DNA of 64,000 bases from NCBI GenBank assembly GCA_028873975.1, contig JAPPMO010000119.1, forward strand, positions 104,651-168,650, read 5' to 3'. Of the stretch, positions 8,759 through 15,841 are shown piece by piece. Position 1 is the stretch's first letter. The number at the start of each line of letters is the position of its first letter. The DNA is from Chloroflexota bacterium (GTDB lineage Bacteria; Chloroflexota; Anaerolineae; Aggregatilineales; Phototrophicaceae). The notes beneath the pieces are model-generated. The model saw only the letters and a list, made by a program, of their open reading frames with translations, had not been told where the DNA came from and made no database searches. The position numbers and the translations under genes were made by a program.

Positions 8759-9145
8759 TCAGGTGCCGCAAGCGCTCGAGATAATGATGCGGCTGCCCGC
8801 GCTGTTTTCCAGCGGCTGCACAAAGGATTCGGTCCAAGCCAGGCCGCGCGTCTTGCCAGCATCGAGCGTCTCCAGGCGCTTGTTTCGATAGAATTGTTTC
8901 ACCGTCTCGACATCATCTGTCGATTCCATGATCCACATGGTCTCGCCCAGGGCGCGGGGACGGAACAGGGCGTACTCGACTGAAACGGTCTCGCCGTTGG
9001 GATAGAGCGGCGCCCACCAATTTTCGATATCGTAACCGCACTTGATATCGGCGAGCAGGATGATTGCAGCGATGAACAGGACTGCGGTTCCGACCATGAT
9101 GATTGCGGTCTTCAAGCAGCCGGCTTGGTTGCGGGTGGCTTCCAC
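8759..9145 (-). CDS. Hypothetical single-pass membrane protein
   Basis: This 128-residue protein has one hydrophobic segment at about residues 13-32 (TAIIMVGTAVLFIAAIILLA) after a short charged N-terminus. About 95 residues follow that are probably extracytoplasmic, with one Cys near the segment and one close to the C-terminus. No known domain is recognised. It precedes the isomerase-like gene on the same strand and may share its transcript. The region upstream up to the regulator at 9392 is intergenic and shared with the divergent regulator. Confidence 0.55.
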   Translation of the reverse strand: MEATRNQAGCLKTAIIMVGTAVLFIAAIILLADIKCGYDIENWWAPLYPNGETVSVEYALFRPRALGETMWIMESTDDVETVKQFYRNKRLETLDAGKTRGLAWTESFVQPLENSAGSRIIISSACGT

Positions 9146-9332
9146 GTATCTTCTCCTATTGCCTTTCCAATCGTATTGGGCTGGGGACCGCTACGTTCAG
9201 CGGCGGGAGCATGATAACACAGCGCAGGGCGATTGAAGCGCGCTACTTTGATCGTCCATCGCCATATTGCCCAAGGCGAAATTCGCATTTTTTGCTCTAT
9301 TGCATCATGGCGCAGTCCATGATAAAGTCACC

Positions 9333-9358
9333 AATTGTACATACATTTATGTACAATT
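9333..9358. promoter_or_regulatory. Perfect operator palindrome upstream of the GntR/AraR-like regulator
   Basis: An exact inverted repeat has 11-base arms AATTGTACATA and TATGTACAATT separated by four bases (CATT). It lies 33 bases before the regulator start. Its TTGTAC...GTACAA core resembles the boxes of AraR-type regulators, which have the same GntR-plus-LacI domain architecture as the downstream gene. Autoregulation is therefore likely, and the divergent minus-strand gene could also be affected. Confidence 0.65.
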
Positions 9359-9391
9359 CAAAAGAACTATACACTTAGATAATCGCTTTCT

Positions 9392-10579
9392 ATGCACGAC
9401 AAACTCAGCGAAATTCGGCTCGACCATAGCAGTTACATCTCCTTGCACGCGCAGCTGCACAATCAATTGCGCCGCTTGATCTTGTCCGAGCGCTGGCGGG
9501 ATGGCGAGCGGATCCCCACAGAGACGCAGTTGTCCCGGCATTTGGATATCAGCCGCACGACGGTGCGCATCGCCCTGCAGCGCATCGAAGTTGAAGGGCT
9601 GATCGAACGGACAGCGGGCCGCGGCACATTTGTCCGCTGCCAGCCCCAAGCCCAGCTCGCCAATCGCTCCATCGGTTACCTCACCTGCAGTTTCCACAAC
9701 GAGATCCACACAAACATCCTCAACAGCGCCCAGACCGAATTGCGCTCGGCCGGCTATCAGGTGATATTCAGCAATTCACAAGACCGTGATGACGAAGCGC
9801 GTATTTTGCAACAATTGTTAGATGACAACGTGGCCGGCTTGATGCTCTGGGCCAATGCCAAACCGACGGATGTTACCAGATCCATTCTGTTGGAATACGA
9901 ACGCCGCAAGATTCCCATCGTCTTTATCGATCGTCCGGTAGCGGGTATCCGGGCGGATTATGTATCGAGTGATAATTTCGGCGGTTCCTACGATCTGGTT
10001 CAGCATCTGATTGAGTTGGGACATCAGCAAATTGTGCCGTTAATGCCAAATATCGACGATCTCCATCCAGTCAATGAACGGCATCGCGGCTATGCGGCCG
10101 CTATTGAAGAGCGTGGCATGGTTGCCCATGCCCCTTGGAAGATCAACCCGCCGGCGCGCCACGAATTCCACGAAACAGATATTTATCATCTGGTAGGTCC
10201 GCAGAGTCAACTGATCACCGAGCAAGTCATGCGCTTGATGAACGACGGTCCCCATAATTATGGGGGAGAACCGCCGACAGCGATTGTCTGCATCAATGAC
10301 ATCCTTGCCATCATCGCTATCAGCGCCTTGCAGAAGATAGGTTATCAGGTGCCCGACAATATCTCGGTGGTCGGTTTTGACGATATTGGCATGGCTTCTC
10401 ATATTGGCGTGCCGCTAACAACCGTAGCTCAAAATGCCTATGAGTTGGGCAAGGTCGCGTCTCGGATGCTGATAGAGCGTTTGCGGGGCGGGGAAATGCC
10501 GCCTCGCTCTCACGAGGCGCCGACTCAGTTGCGAATCCGCAGCTCCACCGCAGCGCCATTGTTGGTCATGCGGCAATAG
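9392..10579 (+). CDS. GntR-type transcriptional regulator with LacI-like sugar-binding domain (AraR architecture)
   Basis: This 395-residue regulator has an N-terminal GntR winged helix at about residues 16-84, shown by RIPTETQLSRHLDISRTTVR and the wing GLIERTAGRGTFV. A periplasmic-binding-protein-like effector domain follows at about 90-390, with SIGYLTCSF, IPIVFIDRPV, PTAIVCINDILAI and ISVVGFDDIGMA. The C-terminal domain of such proteins binds a sugar, which releases DNA. A perfect palindrome sits immediately upstream. The next gene in the same direction, 184 bases on, is an ABC binding protein, so this regulator probably controls the 10.7-18.4 kb importer. The start codon has no clear Shine-Dalgarno. 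Confidence 0.85.
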   Translation: MHDKLSEIRLDHSSYISLHAQLHNQLRRLILSERWRDGERIPTETQLSRHLDISRTTVRIALQRIEVEGLIERTAGRGTFVRCQPQAQLANRSIGYLTCSFHNEIHTNILNSAQTELRSAGYQVIFSNSQDRDDEARILQQLLDDNVAGLMLWANAKPTDVTRSILLEYERRKIPIVFIDRPVAGIRADYVSSDNFGGSYDLVQHLIELGHQQIVPLMPNIDDLHPVNERHRGYAAAIEERGMVAHAPWKINPPARHEFHETDIYHLVGPQSQLITEQVMRLMNDGPHNYGGEPPTAIVCINDILAIIAISALQKIGYQVPDNISVVGFDDIGMASHIGVPLTTVAQNAYELGKVASRMLIERLRGGEMPPRSHEAPTQLRIRSSTAAPLLVMRQ

Positions 10580-10745
10580 AAGTGGATTTGTGGAGAGGAG
10601 GCTGCATCGGAAGAAACAGAACGAAGCAATCTTTGGTTAGTCCAGGGCGCCGTCAACGCGCCCGTCATTCACAGGCGCGCCTCTAGGCCGCCCCCGAATG
10701 ACAAACCGATTCCGGAGTTGGCAAACGCATATCTTTTAGTGATTA

Positions 10746-10761
10746 GTTGTAGGAGTACAAC
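10746..10761 (+). promoter_or_regulatory. Inverted repeat around the ribosome binding site of the binding-protein gene
   Basis: GTTGTA and TACAAC arms flank the Shine-Dalgarno GGAG, ending two bases before the ATG. The repeat contains TTGTA...TACAA halves like those of the operator at 9333, although with different spacing. It could be a DNA operator or a small RNA hairpin presenting the Shine-Dalgarno in its loop. It is short, so chance cannot be excluded. Confidence 0.3.
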
Positions 10762-10763
10762 CC

Positions 10764-12521
10764 ATGAAAGCAAGATCAATTCTCTTCGTACTTCTCGTCG
10801 TCATGTTTGCCGCGATCAGCTTTACCGCTGTCGGGCAAGATGTCGCGCGCGAAGACACCGTCATCTTCGATATTGACGGTCCCGCCGGCGCTGTCGCCAA
10901 CTTCGACCAGATGAACTACATGCTGCCCAACAATCACCGCAACAAGGGTTTGCATCAAGCCGTGGCCGAGCCGCTTTTCATTCTTAACTACGAAACTGGC
11001 GAGATTATGCCCTGGCTGGCCGAGAGCATGGAAAGCAATGACAGCCTCGATGTTTGGACCCTGAACCTGCGCGAAGGCGCGGAATGGGCCGACGGCCATC
11101 CCTTCGATTCGGGCGATGTCGTGTTCAGTATTGGGCTGTTGCTGAACGACGAGACCGCGTCGCTCAGCTACGCCGGCAACGTTCAGACCTGGATTGAGAG
11201 CGTCGAGGCTGTAGACGACTTGACGGTGCAGTTCAACTTGACGCAACCCAACCCGCGCTTCCAGCTGGACTTCTTCTCGGTCCGCATTTGGGGCGGCATC
11301 AACATGCTTCCCGAGCACGTTTGGGCGGACAAGGATCCCTACACCTTCAATAACTTCGATCCGGATCAAGGTTGGCCAATGGGCACGGGTCCCTACGTTT
11401 TGACCTCCGCCAACGAGACCACCTGGGTCTACGACCGCAACGACGATTGGTGGGGCGCCAAGACCGGCGTCTTCAAGCTGCCTGAACCGCAACGCGCCCT
11501 CTGGGTCGTGACCGGTAACGACCAGATCCGCACCACCATGGCTGTTGCCAACGAGTTGGACAGCATCATGGATGTCACCCTGGGCGCATTCGAAGCCATG
11601 CAGGCGCAAAACGACAACATTTTCGCCTGGGTAGAGGGCATGCCCTTCGTATGGTTGGATCCCTGCCCGCGCCAACTGTCCTTCCAGACACAGCGCGCGC
11701 CCTGGGACAACCCGGAAATGCGCTGGGCGATCAACCACGCCATCAGCCGCGACCAGGTCATCGAAATCGCTTATGAAGGCGTCACCATTCCGTCGCGTAC
11801 CCTGTACGTCGAGTACGGCGCCATGTTCCCCTTCATTGATGCGATTGAAGATGCCGGTATGGCTTTCGACAGCGGTTCCGATCTGGATGCCGCGGCGGCA
11901 TTGCTCGAGAACAACGGCTATTCGCGCAATGACGACGGCCGCTGGGTCGATGGTGATGGCAACGCGCTGAGCCTGGAAATCCAGGTACACGAGGGCTTCA
12001 TCGAGAAACGCCGCATCACCACCAACCTGGTGGAGCAGTTGCAGCGCTTCGGCATTGATGCCCGGGCTGCGGTCATCGCTGGACCCACCTGGGGCGACAA
12101 CAAGCGCTTCGGCAACTACGAAGCCACCACCGACTGGGACGCTTGCGGTTCCATCAACGAGCCCTGGGCGTCGCTGGATCGCTACACCTCCCGCTGGTGG
12201 GTAGCCTTGGGCGAGCGTTCCTCCGGCAACAACCACGTCCGCTGGGACGGCATGAACAACGAAGCCTACAGCGAACTCATTGGCCAACTCGGCTCGCTGC
12301 CTTTGGGCCATCCGGATGCCATTGACCTGGTTGTAGAAGCCTATCGCTATCTCTACGAAGATCTGCCCTTCATCCCGTTGAATCAGGCGACCAAGCTGAT
12401 TCCCTTCAACAGCACCTACTGGGATGGCTGGCCGACTTCGGATAACAACTGGAACCACCCGGCTACCTGGTGGCAATCGACCCATCAATTCTTCCAGGAA
12501 ATCACCAAAGCTGGCATGTAA
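10764..12521 (+). CDS. ABC transporter substrate-binding protein, family 5
   Basis: This 585-residue protein is the extracytoplasmic receptor of an oligopeptide/nickel/oligosaccharide-type importer (SBP_bac_5). An N-terminal signal peptide (MKARSILFVLLVVMFAAISF, cleavage near VGQ-D) lacks a lipobox cysteine. Family landmarks are LHQAVAEPLFILNYETGE, WTLNLREGAEWADGHPFDSG, the GTGPYVLTS turn and MRWAINHAISRDQVIEIA. It heads a gene run with two Dpp/Opp-type permeases and two ATPases, so all importer components are present. Family-5 proteins carry peptides but also oligosaccharides; the adjacent AraR-like regulator favours a sugar. A 13-bp hairpin follows the stop. Confidence 0.85.
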   Translation: MKARSILFVLLVVMFAAISFTAVGQDVAREDTVIFDIDGPAGAVANFDQMNYMLPNNHRNKGLHQAVAEPLFILNYETGEIMPWLAESMESNDSLDVWTLNLREGAEWADGHPFDSGDVVFSIGLLLNDETASLSYAGNVQTWIESVEAVDDLTVQFNLTQPNPRFQLDFFSVRIWGGINMLPEHVWADKDPYTFNNFDPDQGWPMGTGPYVLTSANETTWVYDRNDDWWGAKTGVFKLPEPQRALWVVTGNDQIRTTMAVANELDSIMDVTLGAFEAMQAQNDNIFAWVEGMPFVWLDPCPRQLSFQTQRAPWDNPEMRWAINHAISRDQVIEIAYEGVTIPSRTLYVEYGAMFPFIDAIEDAGMAFDSGSDLDAAAALLENNGYSRNDDGRWVDGDGNALSLEIQVHEGFIEKRRITTNLVEQLQRFGIDARAAVIAGPTWGDNKRFGNYEATTDWDACGSINEPWASLDRYTSRWWVALGERSSGNNHVRWDGMNNEAYSELIGQLGSLPLGHPDAIDLVVEAYRYLYEDLPFIPLNQATKLIPFNSTYWDGWPTSDNNWNHPATWWQSTHQFFQEITKAGM

Positions 12522-12536
12522 TTGATGCGATTTCGT

Positions 12537-12564
12537 ATGAGGTTGGGGCTTGCCCCAGCCTCAT
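12537..12564 (+). other. Strong intercistronic hairpin after the binding-protein gene
   Basis: A 13-base stem (ATGAGGTTGGGGC pairing with GCCCCAGCCTCAT, one G-U pair) closes a two-base loop, 16 bases after the stop codon. No T-run follows, so it is not a typical terminator. It probably protects the abundant binding-protein mRNA from 3' decay and lowers read-through expression of the permeases. Confidence 0.7.
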
Positions 12565-12698
12565 GCTCGCCTTGCGCCCTGTTCCCGGCCATGTTCAGCC
12601 TCGGCGCATGTAAATAAACATTGCTTAAGAATCTTGATAGGTATTTCTTTTACGGTGCGTTCACCGCGATCGACGGTTTAGGAGAAAGAAGCTTTTCA

Positions 12699-13712
12699 AT
12701 GGGAGGCCTATCGCTCAACTATATTATGCGCCGACTATTGGTCTTTTTCCTGACCTTGTGGGTGGCGGCGACTTTGATTTTTATCATTCCACGCCTGGCG
12801 CCTGGCGATCCGATCACCGCCATGGTTGCGCGCATGTCGCAGCAGGCCGGTTTTGTGGAAAACGCGGATCTGATCATTGAAGGCTGGAAAGAGCGTTTTG
12901 GCTTAAACGATCCGGTTTACGTGCAGTATCTTCGTTACATGGGCAATCTACTGCGCTTCGACCTTGGTTTGGCCATGGCCAGGTTCCCCTCGCCGGTATC
13001 CCAGCTGGTGTCGCGCGCCTTGCCTTGGACGATTGGCCTGGTCGGGATAGCGACATTGATCTTCTTCACCGTGGGCAATTTGTTTGGCGCGCTGCTGGCA
13101 TGGACCAAGACGCCAAAGCTGGTCAAAGTCTTGATTCCAATGTCGATGATCTTCACCTCCATCCCGCCCTTGTTAGCCGGTCTGTTATTGGTCTACATAT
13201 TCGGCTTTTTGCTAGACATATTCCCCCAAGCATATGCCTATCACCACTCCTTTCGACAACCGGAGTTTACGCTCAAGTTCATAGGCAGCGTACTCCATCA
13301 CGGTTTCTTGCCGGCCATGGCGATCGTGCTGGTGACATTTGGCTATTGGGCGCTTGGCATGCGAGGGATGATGGTGACGATCGAGGGCGAAGATTACATG
13401 ATCCTGGCGCAAGCCAAGGGCTTGAAGCCCTTTTATGTCTTGTACCGCTATATGATTCGCAATGCAATTCTGCCGCAGATGACGGCTTTGGCCGTCTCTA
13501 TCGGCACGCTTGTGGGCGGCTCTGTTCTGGTCGAGGTCATATTCAATTACAACGGTATGGGCACCTTGATCTTCACCGCGATTCGCGAACAAGACTTCAA
13601 CCTGATCCAAGGCACCTCCTTCATCTTGATTGTCACCAGCGCCTTGGCGGTCTTGATCATCGACTTGAGCTACCCGCTTATCGACCCGCGCATTAGCCTG
13701 GAAGGGAAATAG
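12699..13712 (+). CDS. ABC transporter permease, DppB/OppB type
   Basis: This inner-membrane permease of about 337 residues carries the first-permease signature of family-5 importers. The N-terminal helix RRLLVFFLTLWVAATLIF is followed by PRLAPGDPITAMVARMSQ and the extracytoplasmic GLNDPVYVQYLRYMGNLL. The EAA coupling loop is seen in EDYMILAQAKGLKPFYVLYR, and the C-terminus ends in DPRI. The ATG at 12699 is preceded by GGAGAAAG at a rather long distance; an ATG at 12726 just before RRLL is an alternative. It is two bases upstream of the second permease gene and would form the heterodimeric channel with it. Confidence 0.85.
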   Translation: MGGLSLNYIMRRLLVFFLTLWVAATLIFIIPRLAPGDPITAMVARMSQQAGFVENADLIIEGWKERFGLNDPVYVQYLRYMGNLLRFDLGLAMARFPSPVSQLVSRALPWTIGLVGIATLIFFTVGNLFGALLAWTKTPKLVKVLIPMSMIFTSIPPLLAGLLLVYIFGFLLDIFPQAYAYHHSFRQPEFTLKFIGSVLHHGFLPAMAIVLVTFGYWALGMRGMMVTIEGEDYMILAQAKGLKPFYVLYRYMIRNAILPQMTALAVSIGTLVGGSVLVEVIFNYNGMGTLIFTAIREQDFNLIQGTSFILIVTSALAVLIIDLSYPLIDPRISLEGK

Positions 13713-13714
13713 CG

Positions 13715-14665
13715 ATGGCTGCAGAAGCGAAGACCAAGGCTGCGGTCGTTGCCGGCGGCACCAAAAAAGCCGGTGCTTTCAACCGCTTTGACAATCCCTG
13801 GCTCAATTGGAAGTTCCTCGCGGGTGTATCAATCCTTGGCATCATCTTCTTCTTGATCTTCCTCGGCAATACATTTTGGGATACCAGCCTGGCGCTAAAC
13901 GCGAGCGCGCCGCTGAATTTACCGCCCTATGGGATGGAATATCAGAAGGGCAAGAACAATATACTGGTCGGTGTCCCGGAACATCCCCTGGGTACAGAGA
14001 ACAGCGGACGCGACATGCTGGCGCTCTTGATAGTCGGTACGCCGCGCACGCTTGGCGTAGGCGCGATCGCTGCATCGGTTGGTATGCTCGTCGGCATCTT
14101 CCTGGGCTTTCTGGCTGGTTTTCTCGGCGGCTGGATCGATGACGTGATTCGATTAGCCACCGACATCACAATCACCATCCCCTCGCTGCTCGTCTTGATC
14201 GTGATCCAATCGGTCTTGGGCAGTGTGGACCTGATTACCATGGCTCTGCTAATTTCCATGTTCGCCTGGGCGACGCCAACGCGATATATCCGCGCTCAAG
14301 TGCTCACCATGCGCGAGAGCGGTTACGTGCAGATGGCGCGCCTCTCTGGGGTGCCCACGCGCAACATCATGTTCAGGGAAATTATGCCCAATCTGCTGCC
14401 CTATCTGGCGGCGAGTTATATCGGCAATATGACCGGCGCGATCATTTCGGCCGTGGGTCTGGAAGTGCTTGGCTTTGGTCCCCAGCGCATTCCCTCGCTC
14501 GGGGTCGCGATTTTCTTCTCGATCGAGGCGGCTGCCTTGCTGCGCAACATGTGGTGGTGGTGGGGCATCCCGACCGTCATCCTGGCGATCGTCTTCATCG
14601 CGCTCTTGCTCATCAACCTGGGTCTGGACGAAATTGCCAATCCACGCCTGCGCAAAGCGAACTAG
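13715..14665 (+). CDS. ABC transporter permease, DppC/OppC type
   Basis: This 316-residue permease starts two bases after the DppB-type gene. It has a polar N-terminal tail of about 27 residues, a first helix SILGIIFFLIFLG, then the typical EHPLGTENSGRDMLALLIVG segment. The EAA loop is at MARLSGVPTRNIMFREIMPN. The C-terminus NPRLRKAN is canonical. The protein has six predicted membrane helices and pairs with the preceding permease. A short Trp-rich stretch (RNMWWWWGIP) near the last helix is notable but occurs in homologues that carry oligosaccharides. Confidence 0.85.
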   Translation: MAAEAKTKAAVVAGGTKKAGAFNRFDNPWLNWKFLAGVSILGIIFFLIFLGNTFWDTSLALNASAPLNLPPYGMEYQKGKNNILVGVPEHPLGTENSGRDMLALLIVGTPRTLGVGAIAASVGMLVGIFLGFLAGFLGGWIDDVIRLATDITITIPSLLVLIVIQSVLGSVDLITMALLISMFAWATPTRYIRAQVLTMRESGYVQMARLSGVPTRNIMFREIMPNLLPYLAASYIGNMTGAIISAVGLEVLGFGPQRIPSLGVAIFFSIEAAALLRNMWWWWGIPTVILAIVFIALLLINLGLDEIANPRLRKAN

Positions 14666-14686
14666 AGCCGGAAGGAACAATATAGC

Positions 14687-15841
14687 ATGTCCGAGCAGAG
14701 AGAAACCGGCAGCGAACGCGTTGTGCTTGATGTAGACAACCTGCGCATTCATTACGCGACCCCACAGGGTGATGTCATCGCCGTCAGCGATATTAGTTTC
14801 GAGTTGTACGAGGGCGAGACCCTCGGTTTGGTCGGGGAATCCGGCTGTGGCAAATCAACCACAGCCTACGGCATCTTGCAGTTGGTGCAGCCCCCCGGCT
14901 ACATCGTGCATGGCAGCATCGAGGTTGATGGCACGGAAGTGCTCAACCTGACCGAAGAGGAATTGCGCAAATTCCGTTGGACTGGCTTGTCGCTGATCCC
15001 GCAAGGCGCGATGAATTCGCTGAATCCGACCATGCGCGTCAAAGCCCAGATCGTTGACGTGATCGAATCGCACGAAGGCAAAGCGAATTATGAATCGTTC
15101 CGAGAACGCCTCAGCGTATTCTTGCGGAAGATCAGGCGGCCCCGGCGAGGAGAGCCGCTCAAGAAGTACCTCGGCGAATGGCTACGGAATTTGACCTTGC
15201 TCCTGCGCTATGAGCCGCTCAAAGAACGCATCTTCGATTTGTTCCAGGCTGTCGGTCTGCCCAATCGCATCTACAATATGTACCCGCACGAGCTCAGCGG
15301 CGGAATGAAGCAGCGCGTTTGCATCGCCATGGGCGTGGCGCTGCATCCCACGGTCGTCATCGCCGACGAGGCGACCAGCGCGCTGGACGTTGTGGTGCAG
15401 CGGATCGTGGCGCAAACGCTGGTGGAGGTGAAAGACGAGATCGGCGTTTCCCTGATCGTCATCGGCCACGACATGGGCTTGCTGGCGCAGATTGTCGATC
15501 GCATCGCGGTGATGTACGCCGGCAAGATCGTCGAGATTGCGCCCGTCGAAAATGTCTACGCCAATCCGCTGCATCCCTATACGCAACTGCTCATCGATTC
15601 CATCCCCTCGATCAAAGAGCGCAAACCGCTCAAGATCACCGAAGGCATCACGCACGACCCGCGCAACCCGCCCTCGGGCTGCATCTTCCGGCTGCGCTGC
15701 CCCTTCGCCTGGGAACATTGCGCCCTGGAGGAGCCGCCGCAGATCAATGTAGAGGCAAAGCACGAAGTTGCTTGTCACTTGTTCGACGAGCAATTCGAAG
15801 AGAGGAGGTCCAATGCCTTCGCCGCTATTGCAAATTCGTGA
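14687..15841 (+). CDS. ABC transporter ATP-binding protein, DppD/OppD type
   Basis: This 384-residue cytoplasmic ATPase has Walker [10 protein letters not shown], signature LSGGMKQRVCIAMG, Walker B VVIADEATSALD and switch His in VIGHDMGL. The OppD-type C-terminal region with iron-sulfur-like cysteines (SGCIFRLRCPFAWEHC) is complete. An insertion of about 55 residues between the Q-loop and signature (SFRERLSVFLRKIRRPRRGE region) makes it longer than the usual 330. Its last 29 bases overlap the next gene, so the two ATPases are probably translated together. Confidence 0.88.
   Translation: MSEQRETGSERVVLDVDNLRIHYATPQGDVIAVSDISFELYEGETLGLVGESGCGKSTTAYGILQLVQPPGYIVHGSIEVDGTEVLNLTEEELRKFRWTGLSLIPQGAMNSLNPTMRVKAQIVDVIESHEGKANYESFRERLSVFLRKIRRPRRGEPLKKYLGEWLRNLTLLLRYEPLKERIFDLFQAVGLPNRIYNMYPHELSGGMKQRVCIAMGVALHPTVVIADEATSALDVVVQRIVAQTLVEVKDEIGVSLIVIGHDMGLLAQIVDRIAVMYAGKIVEIAPVENVYANPLHPYTQLLIDSIPSIKERKPLKITEGITHDPRNPPSGCIFRLRCPFAWEHCALEEPPQINVEAKHEVACHLFDEQFEERRSNAFAAIANS

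Noticed and set aside
10776-12488. Long minus-strand open frame opposite the family-5 binding protein
   Set aside because: The plus-strand protein is a convincing binding protein with signal peptide. The antisense translation shows no motif.
12537-12564. Hairpin as a transcription terminator
   Set aside because: No T-run follows and the permease genes downstream complete the same importer, so read-through is expected.
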